DNA of 64,000 bases from JAFDZV01 sp035549015 (GCA_035549015.1 DASZRW010000090.1:1-64000); one strand, 5' to 3'; shown: positions 50,747 through 61,012, counted from the stretch's first letter. Numbers and translations: made by a program. Notes: generated by a model not told the origin, from the letters alone.

Positions 50747-52731
50747 CAACGCCTCACGCCATATCGCGCCGGCTCCATGCGGCCATCCGCACACTGTTGA
50801 TCGCACTTCTTGCGCTTTGCCTGGGTGCCGTTGATGCATCGGCCCAGCATGGGAAGCATGGTGGCCGGAGTGCAGGCGCATCCACCAAGAAGGGAAAGAA
50901 GGGAAGCCAGAGCAGCTCCAAGGGGCGCGACAGCCGAAAGAAAGGGAAAGAAAAAAAGGGGAAGGAGAAGAAGGGAAGAGAGCGGGAGAGCGGGAGAAAG
51001 AAGTCGAAGAGCGAGAAGAAGTCCAGGACGTCCGCGAAATCCACAGCCAGGCGGGAGCACTCGTCGCACGGCTCGCACGAGAGAACGGCCCGGCATCAAT
51101 CACGGCAGGAATCGCGTCCGGCGGCGACCAGCGAACGCACGCCGCCCGCGCGAGTTGAGCATCCCGTTGCCACGCAGCCACAAAGCCGTGGCGCCGCCGC
51201 TGCTGCGGCAACATTGCAGGGCGTCGATATCGGGCCGGCCGATCTGGCGCAACAGACGCTGCACGGCCGCGGCCTTCCCGCCGGTGCCCGTGGCAAGCGC
51301 CCACCCCCCGCGGTGCAACCGCTGACCGGTGACCAGCTTCGCTCCATCAGCGAACAGGCGCCGGAAACCAACGGGCATCCCGTTCATGAATATCCCGAGT
51401 CGCAGGCGCGCTCTTCGCTGGTACGTCCCTTCTATGCAGAGGGAACATTCGGGCTGTATACAACCGGCACACTCAAGGCGGGATATGCCGGGACATCGTG
51501 GCCGTATGATTTCGCGCTCCATCTGGACCTGAATGGATCGAACGGATTTGTCGACAACGCCGCGCGCAGCGCCTTCACCCTGGGTGCGAGCGGTGGCTAC
51601 GTGATCGGCAACAACTACGGGATCTTCAGCGGCGGCTTCATGGGAGCCGAAGCGGAATATCAGCGGTCATCCTATCAACGATATGGCTCGCCGAATGCGC
51701 CCGAGCGAAGGCGCAATGGATGGAACGCGCTGGTGAACGGCCGCAACAGCAACAACGGCGTCTCCTTCGAGCTCCAGGGCGGGTACCGGCAGCTTACACT
51801 GGATGAAAACGGAACCACCGATGAGTCGTCGCTCGACGGGCTTGCCAAGGTGCGCGTGGAGTTCTCGAGGCTCGCGATCGGCGGCGAGGCGAATCTCAAC
51901 CTCACGAATCTCGGTGGTACATCGATCAGCCTCGGGCGCCTGGAAGCATACGCGCGCTACGCACTCCCCATCGTTATGCTCCGCGTTGGCGGCTCGATAG
52001 GCGTAGGGAGGAACTCCGACGGCCAGACGCTCTCCCGCGTTGCGCCCCGTGTGGAATTGAACTTCTATCCCTTCCGTGGCGTGACCATCGCGGCCGGCAT
52101 CGATGGGGGGATCACACAGAACTCGCTGCGCGACCTGCTCGATCGCAATCCGTACGTGGAGCGCAATCCGATCGTGCATCACGAGGTGGAGGGAATCGGA
52201 TATCGCGCTGCGCTTCGGTTCGAGCCCAGGCAATCGTTCGCACTGCGGCTCTCGCTCTCGAGAAGGTCGCTCGATGATTACCTCTTCTTCACGCGCACCA
52301 ACGATGCTCTCTTTGCGCCGCACTATGGGAGCGCGTCCGCAACGGACGTGAGCGGAGATCTCTACTGGGAGCTGAGCGATCGCGACATGGTGGCGTTGAA
52401 GGGATCGTACACGATGTTCACGCTCGACTCAACGGGAGCTCAGGCGCCGTTTCAGCCGCAGGCCAGTGCCGAGGCCATGTACGTAAAACGCCTCGAGTCC
52501 CTGCCTCTCTCGCTCACCGGCACTCTCAACTACATCGGAGTGCGCCATGACGATGCAGGTGCCGATATGAATGCTGCCGTTCTTCTCGGTGTTCTGGCGC
52601 GGTACACGATCAACTCCCACTTCTATGGGACGCTCGAGATTTCCAACCTGACCAATGCAACGTATGAGCGGTGGTCCGGATATCGCGAGCGCGGAATCTT
52701 CGGCGCGGTCGGTCTCGGTATCTCGTACTAG
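50743..52731 (+). CDS. Outer-membrane beta-barrel with lysine-rich N-terminal region, 662 aa
   Basis: Signal peptide residues 1-35 (cleavage after ASAQ). Then comes an extraordinary basic low-complexity stretch, about residues 36-125, built from K, S, R, G and E (KKGKEKKGKEKKGRERESG and similar). A linker leads to a barrel-like domain of about 430 residues with alternating strands and an aromatic C-terminus (GAVGLGISY). The end, NLTNATYERWSGYRERG, resembles the last strands of TonB-dependent receptors, but no plug domain or TonB box is recognised. ATG 50743 overlaps the TPR gene stop. It is likely a partner of that TPR protein. Confidence 0.75.
   Translation: MTTPHAISRRLHAAIRTLLIALLALCLGAVDASAQHGKHGGRSAGASTKKGKKGSQSSSKGRDSRKKGKEKKGKEKKGRERESGRKKSKSEKKSRTSAKSTARREHSSHGSHERTARHQSRQESRPAATSERTPPARVEHPVATQPQSRGAAAAAATLQGVDIGPADLAQQTLHGRGLPAGARGKRPPPAVQPLTGDQLRSISEQAPETNGHPVHEYPESQARSSLVRPFYAEGTFGLYTTGTLKAGYAGTSWPYDFALHLDLNGSNGFVDNAARSAFTLGASGGYVIGNNYGIFSGGFMGAEAEYQRSSYQRYGSPNAPERRRNGWNALVNGRNSNNGVSFELQGGYRQLTLDENGTTDESSLDGLAKVRVEFSRLAIGGEANLNLTNLGGTSISLGRLEAYARYALPIVMLRVGGSIGVGRNSDGQTLSRVAPRVELNFYPFRGVTIAAGIDGGITQNSLRDLLDRNPYVERNPIVHHEVEGIGYRAALRFEPRQSFALRLSLSRRSLDDYLFFTRTNDALFAPHYGSASATDVSGDLYWELSDRDMVALKGSYTMFTLDSTGAQAPFQPQASAEAMYVKRLESLPLSLTGTLNYIGVRHDDAGADMNAAVLLGVLARYTINSHFYGTLEISNLTNATYERWSGYRERGIFGAVGLGISY
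50938..51025 (+). other. Polypurine tract inside the beta-barrel gene
   Basis: About 85 bases almost free of pyrimidines on the plus strand encode the lysine/glutamate run. Long purine mirror-like tracts can slip during replication or form triplex DNA. Confidence 0.6.
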
Positions 52732-53018
52732 CACCGGTCGCATTCAAAAATGTTGTACGTGACATCGGGAGCGTCCGGCGCGCATCGGCGGTCGGCGGCC
52801 GCCAGCCGAACGGCACAGTAGTTCGCATGCCGTGTATGCAGGATATCGTACGGCAGACAGATTCGCTCGGAACATTCGGTCCCGACCGGTGGACCGTATC
52901 TCCTCCAGAGATGCCGGGGTGCGGGCAGGTAGGGCATGCCTGCCCGCCCACTCCGGTAGTTCAGACGATGTTCTACTGCGTCCTCGGGCGGACTCGATGA
53001 TGAATGAGAAGGTGGATC
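52732..53018. other. Intergenic stretch of 287 bases
   Basis: No gene, clear promoter or terminator was found between the barrel gene and the SPOR gene. Confidence 0.4.
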
Positions 53019-54725
53019 ATGATGGATACGAACAAGTTCGCAAACGATGCAGACAACGTCCCGCGAGGGAGCGACGCGACGGATCGCGGCGCGACATCCG
53101 CTCAGACGCGCGATGCGGCACGGCTTCGCTCCATGATGGGGCAGAGCAACGATCGGTCTGCGTACGAAGAGAATGCCGCCCCTGCCCGGACCGGCGCCGA
53201 TGCATGCGAGCCCGCAGCAACCAGCGTCCACGGACGTCCGACAACGATGCGTATGCCGGCAACCGTCGCGCGGAAACCGCTGCGATCATTGCTCAACGAT
53301 GAGTCGCGGCAGGCGCGCGAAGATGATGGTGACCCGGCCACGCGGCTCCGTTCGCCGCAGGGGGCAGACGCGGCACGCAGCACGGCCCGCGGCGCAGCAC
53401 AGCCCGCATTCCCGGCATCGGGAACCGAGCGGGAGCAGACCATGAAGTCCAAATCTCCGGCGCTGCAGATCGAGCACGCCGGAGGTGAGTCGCCCATCAG
53501 TGCCGGTGATTCGTCGCCGGCATACGTGGGACTCGCCGTCGACCCAGTCCCGGCGTGCGCAGAGGTTACGCACGCCGGGGTGGAGACGGCTACGGTGGAA
53601 GAGAAGATGCAGACGGAGCCGAGGGAGACAAGGCGCCGTGCAGGCATCAACGAGACGGCGTTTGCGGATGCGCCCGCCTATGCCTCGGAAGCACGGCAGA
53701 GCGAAGCGGCTCCACGTACGGTGTCGTATGCCGCGCCGCCATCCACGTACGGGACATACGAGACTGCCGCGCGCGGGCGCGCCACCCGGCGGATCAGGCG
53801 TCCGGTGCTGGCAACGACGGCCGTTCTCGCCGGCACCGCAATCGGTGTGGCCCTGTACGCAGGCGGCGGCGGGTTGATCTCCTCGATCTTCTCGCGGCAT
53901 CAGCCGAGTGCGGTGAGCGATCCCAACCCGTCCGCCGTAACGGAGCGCCCGGTGCCTCCGCCGGCACCTGCCGCATCGCGTGAGGACTCCCTTGCCGTGG
54001 CAGATAGCCATTCGCCGGCGCCGAACGAAGCTGCCTCGCCCAGTGTGCAGGCAACCGTGCCGGAACCCGTACCAAATACTCCGCATGTGGCAGCGACCGG
54101 TTCTGCGCCGTCCGCAGCTCATGCGCAAAGCGCTGCGCCGTCGCGGCCCGAGGGCACCGGCCCGGCTGCAGTACACAGCGCAGCCGGGGCACAGGCCGCT
54201 CCGCCTGGACATGGCATTGCATCGTCGCAGCCGAAACCGCCCGCAGCCGGCCCGCATACGGCGGGAACCATGAACCAGGCGGCCGGCAATGGAGTACGTC
54301 ATACAGCGGCATCGCCTCAGGGTGCGCATCATCTCACGGTGAACGATGTCCCGGAAGAGGAGTCCTCGCCGCGTACGGAGGGGGCTGCGCATCCGGCCGC
54401 CGCTGGTCATGCCGCCGTGCCGCCATCCGCTGCGCATGCCTCGCAGCAACCGAAGAATGCAGCGGGGAGTACGTCGCCAAAGGGGGATGCTGCTGCGAGG
54501 TATCTGGTACAGGTGCGTGCCACGCCGGACGAGGCCGAGGCGAAGCTGATCGCGAAGCGATTGAAGAGCAGGGGCGCAAGCGGAGTGGCAATCGTGAAGA
54601 CTCCTCAGAAGAATGGGACAATGATGTACCGCGTTCGTTATAGCGCAACCGGGACCAGCACCAATGCCAGCTCCGCCGCGGCCCGCGCCGGATACAGAGA
54701 TGTCTGGGTGGTGAAGCAGAAGTAG
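53019..54725 (+). CDS. SPOR-domain membrane protein, 568 aa
   Basis: A cytoplasmic N-terminal part of about 260 residues, low in order and rich in A, R, E and P, precedes a single transmembrane segment (VLATTAVLAGTAIGVALYAG, about 262-283). A long alanine/proline/histidine-rich periplasmic linker follows, and then a C-terminal SPOR domain (RYLVQVRATPDEAEAKLIAK; YRVRYSATG; YRDVWVV). SPOR domains bind glycan strands lacking stem peptides at division sites. Start: ATG 53019 has AAGG 6 bases upstream; ATG 53004 is also in frame. The long disordered spacer would let the domain reach across the periplasm, as in FtsN, though similarity to FtsN beyond layout is not evident. Confidence 0.82.
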   Translation: MMDTNKFANDADNVPRGSDATDRGATSAQTRDAARLRSMMGQSNDRSAYEENAAPARTGADACEPAATSVHGRPTTMRMPATVARKPLRSLLNDESRQAREDDGDPATRLRSPQGADAARSTARGAAQPAFPASGTEREQTMKSKSPALQIEHAGGESPISAGDSSPAYVGLAVDPVPACAEVTHAGVETATVEEKMQTEPRETRRRAGINETAFADAPAYASEARQSEAAPRTVSYAAPPSTYGTYETAARGRATRRIRRPVLATTAVLAGTAIGVALYAGGGGLISSIFSRHQPSAVSDPNPSAVTERPVPPPAPAASREDSLAVADSHSPAPNEAASPSVQATVPEPVPNTPHVAATGSAPSAAHAQSAAPSRPEGTGPAAVHSAAGAQAAPPGHGIASSQPKPPAAGPHTAGTMNQAAGNGVRHTAASPQGAHHLTVNDVPEEESSPRTEGAAHPAAAGHAAVPPSAAHASQQPKNAAGSTSPKGDAAARYLVQVRATPDEAEAKLIAKRLKSRGASGVAIVKTPQKNGTMMYRVRYSATGTSTNASSAAARAGYRDVWVVKQK

Positions 54726-55206
54726 CGGGGCGCGGCCACAGATGATTCCACAGCCCGGAAACAGTGACGCGACCAACGACATCCGGGAGGCCGATGCGCG
54801 TATTTGCTCCTCCTTTCTACGCACCGGTCTCCCATGTCGGTTTTCTGTGCGGTAGTACCTACCTGGGGAATCGCAACCACGGCAGCTCCGGTAAACATCC
54901 CTGCCCAACCATCCCCTGTACATTCCCGCATCGGATCAGGATGTGAAGCAACCCCGGGCTGTGCAGGCGTCGCGGAGCAAGCGTAACAGGAACCGGGCCT
55001 GCACATCGCGATATCCGTTTCACCCCGAATGAGTATGTTGTGCCGGACGCTCAACGGCACTCTGCCGGATACTCCCACGTCATCTCTCCACACGTCATCT
55101 CTCTTCACACGCCCTCCGCTGTTGCTCTCCGCGGCATCGGTTCGAATCCGTTCGCCGGCGCGCTATCTTTCGGACTCGTTCCGCACATTCAATTCGAATC
55201 CGCATC
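54726..55206. other. Intergenic stretch of 481 bases
   Basis: No gene is convincing. An 8-base perfect stem with a 28-base loop lies at 54961-55004 (GTGCAGGC/GCCTGCAC). The sbcD promoter candidate is at 55164-55171. Confidence 0.45.
55164..55171 (+). promoter_or_regulatory. Possible sbcD promoter -7 element
   Basis: TATCTTTC, one mismatch to TAnnTTTG, with TTC 20 bases upstream (55141-55143) in place of TTG. The leader would be about 30 bases. Confidence 0.4.
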
Positions 55207-56442
55207 ATGCGCATACTCCATACAGCAGATTGGCATCTCGGGCGCCGACTTGAAGGTCGCAGCCGCCACGAGGAGCAGGTCGCAGCGATGGACGAGATCG
55301 TGAAGATCGCGGAGGAGGAGGCTGTGGATGGGATCCTGATTGCCGGCGATGTCTTCGACACGTACAATCCGCCGGCGGAGTCGGAGGCGCTGTTCTACCA
55401 GACGATGACCCGGCTTGCCGATGGCGGGCGCCGCGCGGTGCTTGTGATTGCGGGCAATCACGACAGCCCCGATCGCCTTATCGCCTCCAATCCCTATGCT
55501 CGCGCGCTTGGCATCACAACGATCGGATATCCGAAGGATACGCCCGCGCTCTACGATGTCGGCAGCGATCGTGTGGCATGTGTGGAGTCCGCTCCATCGT
55601 TCGTGCGGCTCCGTATGCCGCGATCGAACCGTCCGCTGAGCGTGCTCGCGCTTCCCTATCCGTCGGAGTCCAGACTTCGTGAGCTGCTGACGGTTGACCT
55701 CTCCGATGAGGAACGGCTCTCCGCGGATTACAATCAGCGTGTCAGCGGGTTTCTGGAGGACCAGGCGCGCCGCTTCATTTCCGGCGAGGCCAACATGGTG
55801 GCCACTCATCTGTTCGTGCGCGGTGGTGAGCAGAGCGATTCTGAACGCGACGTATCGGTAGGCGGCGCGTATGCGGTGAACGCATCCAGCTTTCCGCATG
55901 CGGCCGGCTATGTGGCGTTGGGGCATCTCCATCGGCAGCAATCGATGACCGCTCGCGAGGAGACCCCGCTCCGTTATTCCGGCTCGATACTGCAATACAG
56001 CTTCAGCGAGGCCGGGCAGGAGAAGTCCGTTACCGTGGTCGAGTTCGATGGGCCCCGTGCCGCTCATCGCATCATTCCTCTCACGGCCGGCCGGCGCCTG
56101 CATCGATGGACGGCAAGCAGCACCGTGGAGCTGGAGGAACGCCTTGCGCGTTCCACATCGAACGACTGGCACAACATCACGCTCGAGCTGGATGCCCCGC
56201 TTCCCCTGGATTACCTGCATACGCTGAAGAGCCGGCATCCCGAGATATTCCAGTGCCTCACGCTCTACAAATCATCCTCCGATGCGGCGGAGAGGCGTAG
56301 TTCCTCCTCAGCGCTCACGCTGGAGGAACAGTTCCGCTCGTTCGTTGCGATGAGCTTCAGCGAGCCATGCAACGAGTCGGTGATGCGGCTCTTTCTGGAG
56401 CTTGCCGCATCGAATGAAACGCAGCCGGATGCGGAGCGGTGA
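55207..56442 (+). CDS. sbcD: Exonuclease SbcCD nuclease subunit, 411 aa
   Basis: The Mre11-like Mn-dependent nuclease that with SbcC opens hairpins and protein-blocked DNA ends. Phosphoesterase motifs in order: HTADWHLGRRLEG (from residue 5), AGDVFDTYNPP, IAGNHDSPDRL, THLFVRGG and LGHLHRQQ. The C-terminal capping domain follows with LTLEEQFRSFV near the end. Length fits. The start at 55207 begins with the canonical MRILHTADWHLG; no strong ribosome site is seen. sbcC follows after 159 bases. Confidence 0.95.
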   Translation: MRILHTADWHLGRRLEGRSRHEEQVAAMDEIVKIAEEEAVDGILIAGDVFDTYNPPAESEALFYQTMTRLADGGRRAVLVIAGNHDSPDRLIASNPYARALGITTIGYPKDTPALYDVGSDRVACVESAPSFVRLRMPRSNRPLSVLALPYPSESRLRELLTVDLSDEERLSADYNQRVSGFLEDQARRFISGEANMVATHLFVRGGEQSDSERDVSVGGAYAVNASSFPHAAGYVALGHLHRQQSMTAREETPLRYSGSILQYSFSEAGQEKSVTVVEFDGPRAAHRIIPLTAGRRLHRWTASSTVELEERLARSTSNDWHNITLELDAPLPLDYLHTLKSRHPEIFQCLTLYKSSSDAAERRSSSSALTLEEQFRSFVAMSFSEPCNESVMRLFLELAASNETQPDAER

Positions 56443-56601
56443 GCTGCAGCCGGATCGCGGCTCCGTGATCGGACTCCGAGAGCATTTCCTTTCCCCCGTT
56501 ATCCCATTCGCCAGAAGTATCCACCGTACGGCGCTGCGCGGCCTGAAGGCAATACCCTGCAGCCGCTTCCGATGGAGGCAGTGAGGCGATGCCGGTGTAC
56601 C

Positions 56602-59600
56602 ATGAAACCGCTGACACTTCAGATATCAGGACTGAACAGCTTCCGTCAGTCCACGACGATCCCATTCAACGAGCTCCTCAAGGATGGTCTGTTCGGCATT
56701 TTCGGTCCAACCGGAAGCGGCAAGTCCACCATCCTCGATGCGATCACCCTCGCGCTCTATGGAAAGGTGCGTCGTGCTCCCGGGGGAACCGGTGGAATCA
56801 TCAACATGGCGGAGCGGATCTGCCATGTTGGATTCAGCTTCAGCACCGGCATCGAGGCAAACCTGCGGCGCTACACCGTTGAACGCCGGCTGGCGAGGAA
56901 CAGGGCCGGCGGTGTGGAGACACGATCGGTGCGTCTGCTCTGTGAGGAACGTGGCGAGATGATTCCGAAGGCCGAGAAGATCGGTGAAGTGCGGGAGATG
57001 ATACAGGATATCGTCGGCATCAATCACGATGACTTCCAGCGTGCGGTGGTGTTGCCGCAGGGAGCGTTTGCGGAATTCCTCTCGCTCGAAACGCGCGCTC
57101 GCGGTGCCGTGCTGGAACGTCTGTTCGGTCTGCAGGATCTCGGCTTCCGGTTGAACACGCTTCTGAAGGAACGATCGGAGGCCTTCGAGCGGAAGCGGAC
57201 GGAGGTTGAGGCCCGGCTGCTGGAACTGCGGGGATACGACGATGATGCGCTCGCCTCTGCAGAGGCAGGCGTTGCGGAAACGGCAACTGCAGTGGAGCAG
57301 GCGCGAGCGCGGCGCGACCGTGCCTCCGCGGATTTCGAACAGGCATCCGCACTCCTCGCGTTGATTGCGGAGCAGGCAATGCTGCACGACCGCTCCGGCA
57401 CCCGCCGGCTGGAAGCGGAACGGCTTGCGGAGATGCAGGAACGCATTCACCTCGCCGAGCGAAGCGCGTTGGTGAACTCGCACATCACCATGTTTGTCGC
57501 AGCGCGTGCCCGCTACACGGAGGCGGAGGCGCGTTATGCCGAGACCCGTGATGTGAAGGATCGCGCGGAGAAGGAGTTGGACCGCCTGCTCCCGCTGTTT
57601 CGCAATGCGGAGGAGCGCTACACGGCCAGGCACGAGCCGCTGGGGGAACAACTGCTCCGGCTCGAGGCGCTGAACCAGGCAAAGGGGGCGTTGCAGTTGC
57701 AGCAGACGCGTCTGGAAACGCTGTCGGCAACTGCCGCTGCGAAGCATGCGGCGGTGAAGGAGGCCGAAGAGCGGAGGAGCAGGCATGCGAACGATGTGGC
57801 CGTACTGGAGGAAGAGCTCGCCGGGATCGAGCGTCGGTTGGTCGAAAACGCAGTGAGCGCCGATGCGCGCGCAGCGGCGGCAGAGTTGGAACTCGCGATC
57901 GAGCGTCATCACACGGCGACACGAGAGCTTCGGAAGGTTGAAGGAGAGGTTGCCGCAACGGCCGCGGACATGGAGCGCGTTCGTGCCGGTATGACCGCCG
58001 CCGCCGAACGTAAGAGCGCATGCGAAGGGGAATCGCTTGCGGCGCGTGCAGCGCTGCTGCATGCCAGAGAGGCGGCACATGCAGCACGAGGAGAGGTGGA
58101 TGCCCTGCTCGAGCAGCATGGGGTTATCCGGAATGTACTGGCGGAGATACGCGTTCCCGAGCAGGAGATTGCAGCATACGAAGGGGAGGCTGCGGCGTTG
58201 GATGTGCGGCATGCAGCCGCCCGGCATGGCGTTGCCGCAGCGGCGAAGCAATTGGAGGCCGCTCGTGATGTATTCGCAGCCGCATCCCGTCTGCACGCCG
58301 AGGCGGCCGCCGCCCGTGAGCAGCTTCGGCGTACGTTCTCGCTCACGATGCTCGGTGCCGATCTGCACGAGGGTGAGGCCTGCCCGCTCTGCGGTTCGCG
58401 CGAACATCCGCATCCTCATCGACAGGATCCCGAAGCCGCCGTTCGCCTTCAGGCGTCCGACGCGGATGTTGTCCACGCACAGGAACGCCTCGCCGCCTGC
58501 GAGGCCGATCTCCGCGGCTGCGAGCGCGCCGCGGATACCGCTCAGCGCGAAATGGAGGATGTTGCACGCGACCGCGAGCGTCTGCGCGCACGGCGCGAGG
58601 CAGCGGAGCTGGCAATCACCGCCGCGCTTGCGGCGCTCCGGCTTGAACCGAGGGTTGATGGAGTGGATGACCTGCGCGGCCGGCTGCAGACGATTCTGGA
58701 GAAAGGGACGGCGGCCCGCGAGCAGCTGCAGAGAAGGGAGCGGGAGGTTGTCGTGGCAGAGGAGAATGTGCAGCATGCGGAGGCCGCGCGTACCGAAGCC
58801 GCGCAGGCCGCGGCCCGTCATGCAGCAGAGGAGAGTATGGTGGCCGCCAGGGGGAGTGCGCTGGAGCGCGAGCTCGCGGATCGGCGCCGTGGTCTCGACG
58901 AGGTGCATGCCGTGATTGCTCCGCATGCAGCGGGGCGCACGATGGACCGGATCGAAGCGGACCTCCGTCTGTTGCGCGACCGTGATCGTACGACTGCGGA
59001 GATCGAGCGTCGCCGTGATGACGCACGCATTCGCCTTCGCGAGCGGATGGAGGAGCGCGAAAGGATTGAAGCGGACCTGCGCCTGCTGAGGAATGCCGGC
59101 GATTCTGCCGGTGCCGAAGAACGCCTGCTGCGTGAGGAGGTTGAGCGGATGATGCTCGACCTGAAGAATCGATGGGAGGAGGTTGTTCCTCCGCTCGAGC
59201 GGGAGTCCGGGATCGCGGTGGACGATGCGATTGCCGTGAGGCAGCAGGAGCGTGAAAGCCTGAGGAGCGAGCATGAGGCGGCGCGGCGGAAGTACGAGGA
59301 GTCGCGAAGCAGTCTTGCAGCGGCGCGCCATCGCCTGGAGGATTGCTGGAACGATCTCTGCCGGGAGGAGAAGGCGCGCGACGAGGCCGATCGTGACTGC
59401 GCGGCCGCGCTTGCCGCGGCGGGGTTCTCCGATCCCGGTGACGCCGAACAGCACGCTCTCGAGGCCGGTGCGTTGCGGGCGTTGCGCAGGGAGGCTTCCG
59501 AGCTCGATGCGGCGTTGGAATCGGAGCGCCGGCGAATGGAATCTCTTGAGGCGGAGATCGGCGGGCGTTCTGCGGAGAGCGCGGCCTTGGAGCATTACCG

Positions 59601-60246
59601 GAACGAGTTGTCCGAGGCCTCGCGCTTCTTCGATGAAGCCCAGCAGCGATACGGTGCCGCTCAGGAAACGCTTCGCGTCTGCCGCGAGAAGAATGTGGAA
59701 TGGAAAGCCGTGCGGGGCGAGGATATTCTGAGCCTCGAAGGTAAGGTTACGGCCGACCAACTCGTCAAGTACCTGCGTGGGAATGGGTTCATCGAATATC
59801 TGGCGAACGAACGTCTCGCGGAGGTATGCCGTCGTGCATCGCTGCAGCTTTCCATTCTGACCGGCGGTCGCTTCGAGGTGCTTGCACGGCCGAAGGAGGG
59901 CTTCATCATCCGCGATCATGCCAACGATGGCGGGGAGCGGGCGCCCGCGTCGCTTTCCGGCGGCGAGACCTTTCTCGTATCGCTCTCCCTGGCGCTGGCG
60001 CTCTCCGATACAGTGCAGACCGGGCATGCACCGCTGGAGTTCTTCTTCCTCGATGAAGGGTTCGGAACGCTGGACAACGATCTGCTGGAGACGGTGATGA
60101 ACTCTCTCGAGCGGATTCGCTCGGAGCATCGTGCCATCGGAGTGATCTCGCATGTTTCCCAGTTGCGCGAACGAATCGCGCGGCGCCTCATCGTCTCACC
60201 CGCAAGCGACACCGTCGGCACGCGTGTGCGGTTCGAGCTTGCATAA
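56602..60246 (+). CDS. sbcC: Exonuclease SbcCD ATPase subunit, 1214 aa
   Basis: The Rad50-like SMC-family ATPase. Walker A is GPTGSGKST near residue 41. Two very long coiled-coil arms rich in A, E and R surround a zinc hook CPLC at residues 594-597. The C-terminal lobe has the signature LSGGETFLVSLSLALALS and Walker B FFFLDEGFGTLD. The start at 56602 gives MKPLTLQISGLNSFR, the family N-terminus; an ATG 30 bases upstream is in frame with GGAGG nearby but adds atypical residues. The arms are high in alanine codons, so long antisense frames exist but are not genes. Confidence 0.96.
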   Translation: MKPLTLQISGLNSFRQSTTIPFNELLKDGLFGIFGPTGSGKSTILDAITLALYGKVRRAPGGTGGIINMAERICHVGFSFSTGIEANLRRYTVERRLARNRAGGVETRSVRLLCEERGEMIPKAEKIGEVREMIQDIVGINHDDFQRAVVLPQGAFAEFLSLETRARGAVLERLFGLQDLGFRLNTLLKERSEAFERKRTEVEARLLELRGYDDDALASAEAGVAETATAVEQARARRDRASADFEQASALLALIAEQAMLHDRSGTRRLEAERLAEMQERIHLAERSALVNSHITMFVAARARYTEAEARYAETRDVKDRAEKELDRLLPLFRNAEERYTARHEPLGEQLLRLEALNQAKGALQLQQTRLETLSATAAAKHAAVKEAEERRSRHANDVAVLEEELAGIERRLVENAVSADARAAAAELELAIERHHTATRELRKVEGEVAATAADMERVRAGMTAAAERKSACEGESLAARAALLHAREAAHAARGEVDALLEQHGVIRNVLAEIRVPEQEIAAYEGEAAALDVRHAAARHGVAAAAKQLEAARDVFAAASRLHAEAAAAREQLRRTFSLTMLGADLHEGEACPLCGSREHPHPHRQDPEAAVRLQASDADVVHAQERLAACEADLRGCERAADTAQREMEDVARDRERLRARREAAELAITAALAALRLEPRVDGVDDLRGRLQTILEKGTAAREQLQRREREVVVAEENVQHAEAARTEAAQAAARHAAEESMVAARGSALERELADRRRGLDEVHAVIAPHAAGRTMDRIEADLRLLRDRDRTTAEIERRRDDARIRLRERMEERERIEADLRLLRNAGDSAGAEERLLREEVERMMLDLKNRWEEVVPPLERESGIAVDDAIAVRQQERESLRSEHEAARRKYEESRSSLAAARHRLEDCWNDLCREEKARDEADRDCAAALAAAGFSDPGDAEQHALEAGALRALRREASELDAALESERRRMESLEAEIGGRSAESAALEHYRNELSEASRFFDEAQQRYGAAQETLRVCREKNVEWKAVRGEDILSLEGKVTADQLVKYLRGNGFIEYLANERLAEVCRRASLQLSILTGGRFEVLARPKEGFIIRDHANDGGERAPASLSGGETFLVSLSLALALSDTVQTGHAPLEFFFLDEGFGTLDNDLLETVMNSLERIRSEHRAIGVISHVSQLRERIARRLIVSPASDTVGTRVRFELA

Positions 60247-60262
60247 CCACGGTTCACCCTCC

Positions 60263-61012
60263 ATGCAGAATCCGATGGCCGTTGTCACGATCGATTTCTG
60301 GAATACCCTCTTCGACTCCAGCGGCGGCGTTGTCCGCAACGACGCGCGGCGGGCGGTGCTGATGGCAGCGGCGGCAGATGCCGGGTACAACGCATCCTTC
60401 GAGCAGCTCGAGGAGGCGTACCGCTCCATCTGGGCATACTTCGATGTGCAGTGGCTGGAGCACCATCGTACGCCAACCTCGCCGGAACTGGTGCGAGAGA
60501 TATGCCAGCGGGCCAACATCCAACTCCGCGAGGAAGTGCTGGATGCCGTTGCCCGGGAGTTCTCGCGCGGCGTACTGCAACACCCGCCGGTGCTGTTGCC
60601 GGGTGCCGCGGAGGCACTGGCCCAGCTTGCATCGCGAGCCAGGCTTGCACTTATCTCCGACACCGCGTTCTCGCCCGGTTCGGTACTGCGCGAGTTGATG
60701 GAGCTCAACAACGTTGCGCAGTATTTCGATGCATTCATCTTCAGCGACGAGACCGGCGTTGCGAAGCCGCACCCGGATGCATTCCGTCTCGCTCTCGAAG
60801 CCCTTGGGGGCACGGCTGCGAGCGCGGTTCATATCGGCGATCTGGAGCGTACGGACATTGCGGGGGCAAAGGGCGCCGGCATGAAGGCGATCCTCTATCG
60901 TGGAGTTGAATCGCCACACAAGTACGCCGAGGATGCAACAACCGCCGATGCGGTGATGCATCACTGGAACGAGGTCCTGGACATGCTTGCTATGCTTGGT
61001 CTGCTTTCGTAG
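60263..61012 (+). CDS. HAD-superfamily hydrolase, 249 aa
   Basis: A phosphatase-like protein. Motif I is TIDFWNTLFD with the nucleophile Asp11; note that the usual second Asp (DxD) is replaced by Trp (DFWNT), as in the YjjG/YfnB-like members with a DxWxT pattern. Motif II is LALISDTAF, motif III contains the lysine in GVAKPHPDAF, and motif IV is HIGDLERTDIAGAKGAG. The cap domain is helical (about residues 25-100). The substrate cannot be inferred. It is 16 bases after sbcC and could be co-transcribed. Confidence 0.88.
   Translation: MQNPMAVVTIDFWNTLFDSSGGVVRNDARRAVLMAAAADAGYNASFEQLEEAYRSIWAYFDVQWLEHHRTPTSPELVREICQRANIQLREEVLDAVAREFSRGVLQHPPVLLPGAAEALAQLASRARLALISDTAFSPGSVLRELMELNNVAQYFDAFIFSDETGVAKPHPDAFRLALEALGGTAASAVHIGDLERTDIAGAKGAGMKAILYRGVESPHKYAEDATTADAVMHHWNEVLDMLAMLGLLS

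Noticed and set aside
56626..60153. Very long open frame on the minus strand opposite sbcC
   Set aside because: It arises from the alanine/arginine/glutamate codon bias of the coiled-coil arms. It has no ribosome site, no recognisable domain and a composition typical of antisense translation.
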